A DNA stretch of 64,000 bases from CAZJYI01 sp964550025 (GTDB lineage Bacteria; Verrucomicrobiota; Kiritimatiellia; UBA8416; CAYOBW01): assembly GCA_964550025.1 (NCBI GenBank), contig CAZJYI010000042.1, forward strand, positions 13,028-77,027, given 5' to 3'. Of this stretch, positions 1 through 9,400 are shown in pieces. The notes under the pieces were generated by a model. The model had not been told where the DNA came from and ran no database searches. It worked only from the letters and a program-made list of their open reading frames with translations. How positions within the stretch are numbered: position 1 is the stretch's first letter; the number at the start of each line of letters is the position of its first letter. Made by a program: the position numbers and the translations under genes.

Positions 1-2
1 AG

Positions 3-49
3 AAGTGTCTCATCTGAACTCACGATCGTGGGTCTCCTGCGAGACACTT
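3..49 (+). terminator. 9-bp inverted repeat followed by T run, candidate terminator
   Basis: The arms AAGTGTCTC (3-11) and GAGACACTT (41-49) are perfect complements and are followed by TTTT. The 29-nt loop contains the palindrome CACGATCGTG (21-30). It could end a gene lying left of the window. The loop is long for an intrinsic terminator, so a mobile-element end or chance repeat is also possible. Confidence 0.35.
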
Positions 50-176
50 TTTGGATCCGGGATTCCACGCTCACTGCCCTTCCCCGGGATTTGGCATTGT
101 CTGGGGTTGCGGAATTCGGTATTCGAGGTCCGGTACCAGCACCTTTTTCGAACCACGTCAAACAAGGAGAGTTCCG

Positions 177-1481
177 ATGACAGACTCACCGACGCCTGCC
201 GCTTCTTACCCCAAGGGCGACACGTCCTGGTTCACCGAGAGCCGTTTCGGGATGTTCATCCACTGGGGGCTCTACGCCCTGGCGGCGCGCCACGAGTGGG
301 TGAAGCACCGCGAGTGTATCACCGACGAGGACTACCGGAAGTACTTCGATCACTTCTACCCCGACCTGTACGAACCGAAGGAGTGGGCGCGCATGGCCCG
401 CGAGGCCGGGATGAAGTACTTCGTCATCACGACCAAGCACCACGAGGGCTTCTGCCTGTGGGATTCCGCGCACACCGACTACAAGGCCACAAACACGCCG
501 TGGGGAAAAGACCTGCTGCGACCCATGGTCGACGCGTTCCGCGAAGAGGGGCTGAAGGTCGGGTTCTACTACTCCCTCATCGACTGGCACCACCCCGAGT
601 TCCCCGTCGACAGGATTCACCCCCGGCGCGACGACACGGCATTCCGCGAACAGGAAAAGGGGCGCGACATCACCAAATACGCGGAGTATCTCCACGACCA
701 GGTGCGTGAGCTGCTGACCACGTTCGCACCGGTCGACATCATGTGGTTCGACTTCTCGTACCCGGGCGAGGACGGCAAGGGGCGCGACGACTGGCAGTCC
801 GAGAAGCTCCTGAAGATCGTGCGCGAGCTCGCGCCGAACATCATCATCGACAACCGCCTCGACCTGCCCGGCTCCGAGGACATCCAGACACCCGAGCAGT
901 ACATCCCGCCCGAGGGGCTCAAGGACAAAGACGGCAATCCAGTCGTGTGGGAGGGATGCCAGACGTTCTCCGGGTCGTGGGGATACCATCGCGACGAGGC
1001 GAGCTGGAAGAGCGTGCCGATGCTGGTCCAGATGCTGGTCGAGCACGTCAGCAAGGGCGGCAACCTCCTGCTCAACGTCGGCCCCACCGCGCGCGGTGAG
1101 TTCGACAGCCGTGCCTGCGAACGACTGGCGGGCATGGGCAGATGGATGAAACAACACAGCCGCGCCATCTACGGCTGCACGTTCGCGCCGGACGGGCTGC
1201 AGGCGCCCGCGGATTGCCGCTACACGTACAATCCCGAAGCAAACCGGCTTTACCTGCACTGCTTCGCGTGGCCGTTCAAGAGCGTCCATCTGCCGGGCCT
1301 TGCAGGGCGCGTGCAGTATGCGCAACTCCTCAACGACGCCAGCGAAATTCACTTCCGCGACCAGAACGTCGCCGTGCATGAAGCGCTCAACGCCAAAACA
1401 CCGACCAGTGCGCTGACGCTGGAACTGCCGGTACTGAAACCGAACGTGGACGTGCCGGTGGTGGAGTTGATGTTGAAGTAG
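177..1481 (+). CDS. Alpha-L-fucosidase, GH29 family
   Basis: A 434-residue protein that should hydrolyse terminal alpha-L-fucose from glycans. The N-terminal half shows GH29 landmarks: FGMFIHWGLYA (about residues 24-34), TKHHEGFCLWDS (87-98) and the nucleophile region VDIMWFDFSYPG, where Asp192 is the likely catalytic nucleophile. A short beta-rich C-terminal domain follows. The start at 177 is chosen because AAGGAGA at 164-170 lies just upstream; the frame stays open to 51 but that extension has no ribosome site. No signal peptide is visible, so it is probably cytoplasmic and would act on imported fucosylated oligosaccharides. It converges on galactokinase across a large hairpin. Family assignment is confident; the exact substrate linkage is not readable. 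Confidence 0.93.
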   Translation: MTDSPTPAASYPKGDTSWFTESRFGMFIHWGLYALAARHEWVKHRECITDEDYRKYFDHFYPDLYEPKEWARMAREAGMKYFVITTKHHEGFCLWDSAHTDYKATNTPWGKDLLRPMVDAFREEGLKVGFYYSLIDWHHPEFPVDRIHPRRDDTAFREQEKGRDITKYAEYLHDQVRELLTTFAPVDIMWFDFSYPGEDGKGRDDWQSEKLLKIVRELAPNIIIDNRLDLPGSEDIQTPEQYIPPEGLKDKDGNPVVWEGCQTFSGSWGYHRDEASWKSVPMLVQMLVEHVSKGGNLLLNVGPTARGEFDSRACERLAGMGRWMKQHSRAIYGCTFAPDGLQAPADCRYTYNPEANRLYLHCFAWPFKSVHLPGLAGRVQYAQLLNDASEIHFRDQNVAVHEALNAKTPTSALTLELPVLKPNVDVPVVELMLK

Positions 1482-1581
1482 CTCCCTTCTCCAGAAGGGA
1501 GACCCGTTGCGCACCGCTCCGCGGGGGCGCCTCCCGGCAGGAGCCGTGAGGCACTGGTCTCCCCGCGGAGCGGGGAGCTAC
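1478..1581. terminator. Nested inverted repeats between convergent genes, likely bidirectional terminator
   Basis: The outer arms are GTAGCTCCC (1478-1486) and GGGAGCTAC (1573-1581). Inside lie a small CTCCCTTCT/AGAAGGGAG hairpin (about 1483-1502) and a perfect 13-bp pair, CCGCTCCGCGGGG (1514-1526) with CCCCGCGGAGCGG (1561-1573). It overlaps the fucosidase stop codon and lies before the convergent end of galactokinase. There is no T tract. The GTAG/CTAC ends match other extragenic hairpins in this window. Confidence 0.5.
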
Positions 1582-1645
1582 TCCGTGCCTCGAGCGTGTC
1601 CGCCGTAGCCCCAGCGAAGGCGGGCGGAACGGGTGGTGAAGTCCC

Positions 1646-2815
1646 CTACAGCACCACGCATGCCCCTTCGGACGGCTCCACGACGCTGATGTCGCAAGGC
1701 TGGCCGTGGGCTTCGGCGTAGGCGGCTGAGAGGGCGGCGCCGACCTTCTCGACGTCATCGGGATGGACCAGCACGACGGCGCTGCCGCCGAAACCGCCTC
1801 CCGACAGCCGCGCGCCGAGTGCCTCGGGGATATCGCGCGCCGCGGCGACAATGGTGTCCAGTTCCTCGCAGGAGTTCTCGAAGTAGACGCGGGAACTCTC
1901 GTGCGAATCGAACATCAGCTTGCCGAAGTCGTTCAGATGATGCTGCGCGAGCAGTTCACGCCCTTTGAGCACACGCTCGTTTTCGCCGATTGGGTGCGCG
2001 GCGCGCTTGGCCGTCTGCGGGTCCATCGCGGGCTGATTTTGCTCCCACTCCGCCCACGACACGTCGCGCAGCGCCGTGACAGGATGGTCCAGAGCCCCCT
2101 TGAAGTACTCGGCCGCGGCCTCGCACCTCTCGCGCCGCTCGTTGTACTCGCCGTCCACGAGGGCGTGCTTGGCGTGCGTGTTGCACATCAGGAAACAGGC
2201 GTGCTCGCCCATGGGCACGTTGGCCACCTCGATCGACCTGAAGTCGCTCATGACGAGCTGGTCCGTCTTCCCGAACAGGCTCGAGATCTGGTCCAGCAGA
2301 CCGCACTTGACACCAGCGTATTCGTGTTCGGCTTTTTGCCCGATTTTGGCAAGGGCGATCTTGTCGAGCTCGATACCGTAGAGCTTCATGAGCCCGAGGC
2401 CCGACGTGATCTCGAGCGCGGCCGAACTGGACAGGCCGGCCCCGAGCGGGATATTGCCCAGGAACAGCGCATCAAACCCGTGCGTGAAGTCGCAGTGGGC
2501 TGCCAGTCCCGCCAGGACTCCCTTGACGTAGTTGGACCAGGAGCTCTCGGTCGAGGGCTCGGGCGAGGCCACGTCAAAGGTCACTTCTTCCATGATGTCG
2601 CCGGCAACCAGGCGGCAGGTGCTGTCCTCGCGCGGCGACACGAGGAAGAACGTGCCGAAGTTGATGGCGGCCGAGAGCACGTAGCCCTCGTTGTAGTCGG
2701 TGTGGTTCCCGAGGACCTCGACGCGGCCGGGCGCATAGGCGGCCGTAGTGTGGTCCTTGCCGTAATGGCCTCTGTAGAGGCCGGCAGCTTTCTCGTACAG
2801 GGCTTGGTTGATCAT
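1646..2815 (-). CDS. galK: Galactokinase
   Basis: A 389-residue GHMP-family kinase phosphorylating galactose to galactose-1-phosphate, the first committed step of the Leloir pathway in the cytoplasm. Three GHMP motifs are present in order: GRVEVLGNHTDYNEGY near residues 30-45 (galactokinase signature, with Asn where many homologues have Glu before the His), the ATP-binding loop GAGLSSSAALE, and the C-terminal GGGFGGSAVVLV. Length matches the family. ATG at 2815 is preferred because AGGAGAAAGG lies just upstream; the frame continues into the symporter gene without a better start. It begins 35 nt after the symporter ends, so the two are probably one transcript that imports and phosphorylates galactose. 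Confidence 0.95.
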   Translation of the reverse strand: MINQALYEKAAGLYRGHYGKDHTTAAYAPGRVEVLGNHTDYNEGYVLSAAINFGTFFLVSPREDSTCRLVAGDIMEEVTFDVASPEPSTESSWSNYVKGVLAGLAAHCDFTHGFDALFLGNIPLGAGLSSSAALEITSGLGLMKLYGIELDKIALAKIGQKAEHEYAGVKCGLLDQISSLFGKTDQLVMSDFRSIEVANVPMGEHACFLMCNTHAKHALVDGEYNERRERCEAAAEYFKGALDHPVTALRDVSWAEWEQNQPAMDPQTAKRAAHPIGENERVLKGRELLAQHHLNDFGKLMFDSHESSRVYFENSCEELDTIVAAARDIPEALGARLSGGGFGGSAVVLVHPDDVEKVGAALSAAYAEAHGQPCDISVVEPSEGACVVL

Positions 2816-2850
2816 GACAGCCGTCCCTTTCTCCTGCGTGTCCCAGTCGA

Positions 2851-4713
2851 TTACCAGAAGATTGCGTAGAGGATGAGCGTGAGGATGACCACGCCAATGC
2901 CGGCGAACATGGCCGGCTTGGAACTCTCGAGGTTCAACGTGGTGTCGCTCTTGAACTCCACGGGCTCCGGCAGTTTCCAGAAGAGCCCGATGATCGACAT
3001 CAGGATCAGCACGGAGAACATGCAGATGGCCATGCGGTCGAGGAACGCGATGTCCGGCCGGAACTTGGCCAGCACACCGTAGATGACCGGGTTGACCACG
3101 AGACCGATCACACCGGTCATGCCGTGGGCGCGGCGGTTCAACAGGCCAAACACGAATACCGCCAGGATGCCCGGACTGATGTAGCCCTGGAACTCCTGGA
3201 TATACTTGAAGATGCCGCCGAACTTGGGGTTGGCGAGCTGCGGCGACAGCACGCACCCGATGACGACGAAGACGCCCACGCAGATACGGCCAACCTTGAC
3301 CAGCGTCTTCTGCGCCGCGGCCTTGTTCAGATAGCGCCCGTAGATGTCCATCGTGAAGATAGTCGAGGCCGCGTTCAAGATGGCCGCCAGCGAGCTCACA
3401 ATGGCGCCGAGCAGGGCAAAGATCACGAAACCGAACATGCCGCCCTTGGGCACGAGCTTCCCGATCAGCAGACTCAGGGCCGAATCGGTCTTGTAACCCA
3501 CCAGCTTCTTCTCAATCACCTTCTTCTCGGCGGCTTTGGCGCGAGCCCGGACCTGCGTGTTGTGGGCATCGATCTCCGCGACCTTCTCGGCATTGCGGCC
3601 GGCCCAGCCCTTGTCGTAAACGAAGGCCGTCAAGGACTCGGCATTGGATTTGTCGGCCTCGTAAGCCTCGATGACCTTCTGGTTCTGCATGACGATGCTC
3701 TCGTCTTTCGCAGCCTTTTCGGCCATTTCGCCGCTGAACATGTTGAACGCCATCAGTCCGGGGAAGACGATGATGAACGGAATGATCAGCTTCAGGGCCG
3801 CGGCGAAAACGATGCCTTTCTGGCCGTCCTTGAGGGAGGCGGACCCGAGGACGCGCTGGGTGATGTACTGGTTCAGCCCCCAGTAGTAGAAGTTGGGAAT
3901 CCACAGGCCGACGACAAGCGCCGTCCAGGGGATGTTGAGGTCCGTCTTGGGCAGCACCATGTGGAGCTTGTCCGCGTTGAGTGCACGGAACTTCTCTACT
4001 CCGCCGACGCCCTCGCCAATGCTGGTGGCCACGGCGCCGGACGCGTCAACGAGCTCGGAGCCCGGAGTCATGCCCAGGTGACGCAGCGCCAGCCACGTGA
4101 TCACGGCACCGGCCACGATGAGCGCCGACCCCTGGATGAGGTCGGCCCAGGCGCAGGCCTTCAGCCCGCCGAAGGCCACGTAGGCCGCGGCGAACAGCCC
4201 CATGATCCAGCAGCACGTCGCCAGGTTGACGTTGATCCCGGACTCGTTCAGCAGGTCCATCATGGTCAGCGAGCCGGCGTAGATGACGCCGGAGAGCGAC
4301 ACCGCCACGAGGATCACGAGCATGAACACGGCCATCATGGATCGCGCCCAGTGGTTATAGCGGTGCTCCAGGAACTGGGGAATGGTGAAGATCCCGGTCT
4401 TCAGGAAATAGGGAAGAAAGGCGAACGCAACGACGACCAGCGTCACCGCCGCCATCCATTCATAGCTCGCAATGGCAAGACCGAGATAGTCGGCAGCGCT
4501 GCCGGACATGCCCACGAACTGTTCGGCGGAGATGTTGGCCGCAATGAGCGAGAACCCGATGAGCCACCAGGTAAGACCGCGTCCGGCCAGGAAGTACTCC
4601 GACGCGCCATCGGCGCCGTCAGTCTGCTCGTCCTTACTCTTGTAGATTCCGATGCCGATTACGGAGACCGCGAACACGACGAACACAATGACGTCCATAA
4701 TACCCATCTGCAT
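2851..4713 (-). CDS. Sodium:solute symporter (SSS/SGLT type), probable sugar transporter
   Basis: A 620-residue inner-membrane protein with many hydrophobic segments. It resembles SGLT-like members of the SSS family: the N-terminal SEYFLAGRGLTWWLIGFSLIAAN block, SAEQFVGMSG, and a core region with PNFYYWGLNQYITQRVLG. These proteins couple sodium entry to sugar uptake. The position directly upstream of galK, with galM further upstream on the same strand, suggests galactose or a related hexose as substrate. ATG at 4713 has AAGGAAGGAG just upstream. An unusual feature is a hydrophilic Lys/Glu/Ala-rich stretch at about residues 324-411 between membrane segments, longer than expected for this loop. 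Family is certain; the substrate is inferred from neighbours. Confidence 0.92.
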   Translation of the reverse strand: MQMGIMDVIVFVVFAVSVIGIGIYKSKDEQTDGADGASEYFLAGRGLTWWLIGFSLIAANISAEQFVGMSGSAADYLGLAIASYEWMAAVTLVVVAFAFLPYFLKTGIFTIPQFLEHRYNHWARSMMAVFMLVILVAVSLSGVIYAGSLTMMDLLNESGINVNLATCCWIMGLFAAAYVAFGGLKACAWADLIQGSALIVAGAVITWLALRHLGMTPGSELVDASGAVATSIGEGVGGVEKFRALNADKLHMVLPKTDLNIPWTALVVGLWIPNFYYWGLNQYITQRVLGSASLKDGQKGIVFAAALKLIIPFIIVFPGLMAFNMFSGEMAEKAAKDESIVMQNQKVIEAYEADKSNAESLTAFVYDKGWAGRNAEKVAEIDAHNTQVRARAKAAEKKVIEKKLVGYKTDSALSLLIGKLVPKGGMFGFVIFALLGAIVSSLAAILNAASTIFTMDIYGRYLNKAAAQKTLVKVGRICVGVFVVIGCVLSPQLANPKFGGIFKYIQEFQGYISPGILAVFVFGLLNRRAHGMTGVIGLVVNPVIYGVLAKFRPDIAFLDRMAICMFSVLILMSIIGLFWKLPEPVEFKSDTTLNLESSKPAMFAGIGVVILTLILYAIFW

Positions 4714-4983
4714 AGCTCCTTCCTTAGCTGGATACGTGAATTGACCGCTGAGACTAGCAAACGCCCTTCTCCATGGGAAGCACGATTCCAGGCATGGCAT
4801 GACGCCATTGCACCCCCGGAAAGCCGGGTTGCAAACCCGGCCTACGTTGGGAGGTGAGGCTCTCCTTCCGCCCCTTTCGCTCCGTTCCGCGGGTGCCCGC
4901 TTTCATCCCTCTCTCTTCGTCGGTGTCTTCGTCCCTTTCTTGGTCGACAAGGACGACGATTAAGACGGCGACGAAGATGGGGG

Positions 4984-5018
4984 AGCGTCGTAGCCATGCA
5001 CCCGCCACATCCCGGGCC
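4984..5018. repeat. 35-bp direct repeat, copy 1
   Basis: This copy is identical to 5196-5230 except for one base (C for G at the 25th position). Both copies contain GTAGCCATGCACCCGCCA followed by ATCCCGGGCC. A looser relative, CCATGCACCGGGGGTCGCC, occurs at about 14219-14237 at the end of a small coiled-coil gene. Confidence 0.8.
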
Positions 5019-5070
5019 CGCCCTTATCACCCGGTTCATAGGGTGTGCGTTTTTGGGGACGGGAAATGTC

Positions 5071-5176
5071 GAATATTGAACACTGAATGTCCAATGTCGA
5101 AGTGAGATGGGAAGGGCATGCGCAGAGACAGGCCTCGCACCTCAGCATTCACCATTCAGTGTTCATCATTCTGCGG
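5071..5176. repeat. GAAyrTy heptad repeats, two inverted blocks
   Basis: From 5071 the sequence splits into 7-mers GAATATT, GAACACT, GAATGTC, CAATGTC, GAAGTGA. The complement of about 5145-5175 gives GAATGAT, GAACACT, GAATGGT, GAATGCT. The two blocks therefore face each other and share a perfect 12-bp inverted match (5078-5089 with 5153-5164). Related blocks occur near 27777-27822 and 37066-37110. Confidence 0.75.
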
Positions 5177-5195
5177 TTTCTCTCTCACCGCCACC

Positions 5196-5230
5196 AGCGT
5201 CGTAGCCATGCACCCGCCAGATCCCGGGCC
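5196..5230. repeat. 35-bp direct repeat, copy 2
   Basis: Second copy of the element at 4984-5018, matching at 34 of 35 positions. It lies 178 nt downstream in the same orientation, with heptad-repeat blocks between the copies. Confidence 0.8.
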
Positions 5231-5276
5231 GTAGGACGGGGTTTGCCGGCCCGCCGACAGCGGACCGGCTAACCCG

Positions 5277-6329
5277 TCATACCGTCGAAAACCGGAACAC
5301 GGTCGACGAGCGGAATATCTCGCCGGGTTCCAGGACGACCGACGGGAAAGCCGCTTTGTTGGGGGAGTCGGGGTAGTGCTGCGTTTCGAGGCAGAAGCCG
5401 TGCCGTCTCTCGTAGGCCTTGCCGCCCTTGCCAAGGGGCGAAGGCTCGAGGAAGTTGCCCGTGTAGAACTGTACGCCCGGCTCCGTCGTCGAAACGTCCA
5501 TGGCGCGGCCGCTAACGGGTTCCACAACGCGGGCCGCGGGCGTTTCCTGCCCCGCCACGGGGTTGAGAACGTAGTTGTGATCGTAGCCACAGCCAAACCG
5601 CAATTGGTCATAGTCCGCGTCAATCCGCGCGCCGATAGGCGTCGGCGCCGCGAACTCCAGCGGAGTCCCGGCGACGGCGCGCAGCTCGCCCGTGGGAATG
5701 GACGCCGCATCGACCGCGGTGAACCGCGTGGCATTGATCGTCACCTCGTGGCCCAGGATGTCCCCGCTGCCCTCTCCCGCCAGGTTGAAGTACGAGTGAT
5801 TGGTCAAGTTGAGGATGGTCGGCTTGTCTGTGGTCGCCTCGTAGCCGATTCGCAGCGCGTTGTCGTCGCTCAGCCGATAGGTCACGGTAACGTCCAGCGT
5901 ACCGGGATAGCCTTCGTCGCCGTCAGGACTGGTGTGCCTCAGTTCCAGGCCGTCGCCGTCCACCAGCTCCCTGGCCGACCAGACGAGCTTGTCAAACCCC
6001 CTGTTTCCGCCGTGCAGATGGTTGCCGTCCGCGTTCCGCGCCAGAACGTACTCTCTCCCGCCCAGGATGAAACGCCCGCCCGCTATGCGGTTGGCAAAGC
6101 GCCCGATGATGGCGCCCATGTATGGGGGATTCTGTTCATACGTCTCGAGAGAGTCGTACCCGAGAACCACATCCGCCAAGCTGCCGTCGCGATCCGGAAC
6201 GTCCAGGCGGACGATGATCCCGCCGAAGGTGATGATACAGACAGAGATGCCGTCCGCGTTGGTCAACGTATAGCGGTCTACGGAAGTGCCTTCAGCCGTT
6301 GTCCCGTAAGGGTGCTTTGTGATGCTCAC
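5277..6329 (-). CDS. galM: Aldose 1-epimerase (galactose mutarotase)
   Basis: A 350-residue cytoplasmic protein interconverting alpha and beta anomers of galactose or related hexoses, supplying the anomer used by galactokinase. Family landmarks are visible: the N-terminal ADGISVCIITFGGIIVRLDVPD strand region, YMGAIIGRFANRIAGGRF, the catalytic-histidine segments GNHLHGGNRGFDK and NLTNHSYFNLAGEG, the DYDQLRFGCGYDHNYVL region, and a C-terminal GVQFYTGNFL region with the catalytic Glu expected nearby. The start is GTG at 6329 because AGGAGGAGGA lies a few bases upstream; the frame extends to an ATG at 6365 that lacks such a site. It lies on the same strand as the symporter and galK but is separated from them by 563 nt of repeat-rich DNA. 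Confidence 0.95.
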   Translation of the reverse strand: MSITKHPYGTTAEGTSVDRYTLTNADGISVCIITFGGIIVRLDVPDRDGSLADVVLGYDSLETYEQNPPYMGAIIGRFANRIAGGRFILGGREYVLARNADGNHLHGGNRGFDKLVWSARELVDGDGLELRHTSPDGDEGYPGTLDVTVTYRLSDDNALRIGYEATTDKPTILNLTNHSYFNLAGEGSGDILGHEVTINATRFTAVDAASIPTGELRAVAGTPLEFAAPTPIGARIDADYDQLRFGCGYDHNYVLNPVAGQETPAARVVEPVSGRAMDVSTTEPGVQFYTGNFLEPSPLGKGGKAYERRHGFCLETQHYPDSPNKAAFPSVVLEPGEIFRSSTVFRFSTV

Positions 6330-6437
6330 TGGATTCCTCCTCCTGGACCTGCCGGCGCGAGCCACTCCCGCGACAGGCGGGAAGACGATAACGGGGGAGA
6401 CGGGGCGGATTCAAGGGAAATAGAGGATCTCCTGCCC

Positions 6438-9400
6438 TCATTCACGGAAAGCCTGAAACCCACAGAGGATGGGTGTCTTGACGGCGGCCGCCGCAGACGG
6501 CACTAGCTCGATTCGCAGATCGCGCTCGACTTTCACGCCGCGCACATGCCGCACCAGCGCGCGGCGAGCGCCGCCGGCGAGTCTGACGACGTCCAACTCT
6601 TCGATGACCGTCCGCCCCTGCAGCACGACGGAAAAGACACGCTGTCCCGGCGCAAGGTCCTCCGGCTCGGCGAAGTAGAGCCGGACACTGTACTTAGCGG
6701 GAGACGCGCCCTCCTCCTGCAAACGGAAGATCAGCGGCTTGGTGTGGGCGTAGCCCGATGTGAACACCCACGGCAGATCTGTCCCAGTGATCGTCTGCCT
6801 GAGCTCGACGAGCCGATAGCACATGTCCCGGTCATGCTGGTAGGTAGGCAACCACTTGCCAAGCGCGCCGGTGTCGACTCTGGCAGGATAGGGTATCCAG
6901 AGCTGTCGCTCTGCGTCCCTCCGGTAGCCGGGTGCCCCCAGGTTGATCGAGACGTGTCTGACCGGAAGCGGGGCGACTTCGGCACACCCCCCGCTGACGC
7001 CGTCGCCCCAGGCGCCGCCAACCGGCTTCGGATACAGCGCCAGCGACGTATGGATGGGCGTGGGACAGGTACAACCCGATCGGCCCTCGGGCGCAACGAA
7101 TATGCCGTTGGCCGGCACGGCGCAAAGACCGCAGGCCAGGGACACGCCGTCGAAGGGGACAAAGCCCGCTTGGTCGTCGAGATTGTAGCAGGCGATCCCG
7201 TTGCGGTTCCCGAACAGCGCCGTGCCCGACGCGAGGAGATGGCTGCAGCCGATGTAGCCGCGATGAATGTCGAACGTCTGCGGCCTCCCGCTCAGCGGAC
7301 TGGTAACCATCTTCTGCTCGCCGGTGCGCAGATGCCAGGCGAAGGGTTCGGCATACACGTGGTCACCCACTATGATGGGGCGTTTGCGATAGCCCTTGCG
7401 GCCACCCCAGAGGTACGTGCCGTTGGCAGCGTCGAAGGCATACATGGCCCTGCGAGCGAACTCACCGGCAAGAAACTCCTTGTGCGGATGCCCCAGGCTA
7501 CCGGTGCCGTGCACCACCACAACGCCGTCCTTGACCATGCAGGCTACGCCGACCCGGGCGTGGTGAACAATGGTGTCGTCAATCGTGATGTCGGTCACAT
7601 CGAGCGGTTTCCGCCACAACTGCCGGCCCGTGACCGCGTCGAGAGCGACCAACGCCCGGAGGTCGGCCGCAACGGCTTTCCCGTCGCGGCCAACCTGCTC
7701 ACGGTCGGGAACGGAAGCGTCACGCGGAATCTGGTTTCGGGCGTTCTCGCACTCCTCCGGCGCCAGTGCGCGATCGACCAGGAACAGTCTTCCGCCGTCA
7801 ATGGCAATGCCGTCGTGATCGATGCCCCGGCCATCGTAGGCCCAGACGGACCGACCGGTGCCGACATCGAGGGCGAAGACCGTCTCGCTGGTCTGCCGGC
7901 GAGCGCGGCGGCGCTTTGGGTCGTATTCCGCCCGGCTGCCGTAGAGCCGGTCCCTGTCCAGCGCAATCCATGCCCAGGAGTTGATCTCAGCGCCTTCCCG
8001 TGCAGAAACGGGATAGCGCTGCAGCGTCTCACCCGTGCGGGCATCCAGACGCAAACACTCGCGGCCGTCAATCACAACAAAGAGGCTGTTCGTGCCGGCG
8101 GCAAGGTTGGATGTGCCAAGGGGCAGCCCCTCACGCGTGGCACCCGGGATCTCGCGCTCCCAGTAGCAAATCCCGTTGTATGCGTCATAGGCCATTACCA
8201 GGTCGTAGCCGGTGGTGAACAGCCTGCCGTTAACGAGCAGCGGAATGGGTGGAGTGGCGTGACGCTCGATGCGCTTGCGCGGCCCCGGATCGCCGTACCA
8301 CAGCACACCGAACGGCCCCTTGACGTGCGGGTCCTCGCTCGAATATGTGTTGGCTGCGGTGGCGTAGTTGTGGGTCCAATCACGGCTGCCGGGGATTTTG
8401 CCGCGCTCGATCCTGACGACATCCTCCTGTTCCCGGCACACAGCCCCAAGCCGCTCGATCTCCCTGCGTTGTTCGGCCGGAACGTCGACAAGAGCGACCC
8501 CGCCGCAGGGCTTAGTCACGCGAACGGCTTCGCTCGGCGTGATCGCCGGTCTTCCTCCCGACAGGGCCGCCTGGTCGACTACGAGGTTGAAGACATAGGG
8601 CGGATACGGCAGCCGCCGGGACGAGGACTGATGGCGCACGCAGATGCGGCCGCCGTGAAGACCTTCCTCCGCCAGCGCGCGCCGCAGCCGACCGACCTTT
8701 TCAGCATCCGTCGTCAGCAGCTCGACCCGCAACCGGGAAACGCGCGCGATCGCTGTCGCGAGGTCCGCGTCGTCAGCCCCCAGGACCAGGCAGTACCCCC
8801 GGTCGCAGCCCCCCTGCCGGACAAGCTCACGGGCCAGTGCCACAGGGCCTGCTTTCTCCTGCCGGTCCGTCACCGGCGAGACCTGTGCCGGTTCGCCCGC
8901 GCCGCTGCCTTTCGCGAAACAGCGGACGCATCCGTCTATCGTGCTCACGTAGAGGCGCCCGGACGCGACGGCCAGCCCCCTCACGCGGCTGCCGGTATCG
9001 GCACTCCAGAGTTGTTCGCCTGTCACCGCATCCACGGCACACACGAGATCCTCTCCGCCGGCGTAGAGCACGTCCCCGGCCAGGATCAGCGCCTCGGTCA
9101 CCCGGAGCGCCGTCATCCAGGCCGTGCGCCTGCGGATCTTCTCGATGATGGCGCGGGACGCCTCGGGCCATTTGTTCCATCTCTCCCGGCTCCAACGCAA
9201 GGGACCGTTGCGCAGCGCCCTGGTCTGCGGGGCCTCTTCGCCGGACTCCCGGACCAGGCGTTCGTAGCGCTCCATGAGCTCCAGCCTATGCGCAATCCGC
9301 AGGAACTTGTATGCCTCCTCGAACTCCCTGCATTCCCTGGCGGCGATGTCCGGCAGAATGTCCTTCCGAATTGCCAGCAGATGTGTATCCGTCGACAGGT

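Larger units (their letters stand above)
4714..5276. other. 563-nt gap between symporter and mutarotase, filled with short repeats
   Basis: No gene is supported here. The gap holds a perfect GCCGGGTT/AACCCGGC hairpin (4823-4841), two copies of a 35-bp direct repeat, and two oppositely oriented blocks of 7-bp repeats. Its length makes it uncertain whether galM is co-transcribed with the symporter. The symporter promoter could lie here, but no convincing -35/-10 pair was seen. Confidence 0.6.

Noticed and set aside
3124..4857. 577-codon open frame antisense to the sugar symporter
   Set aside because: It is His/Asp/Glu/Gly-rich, without motifs or a start site, and overlaps a clear transporter gene.
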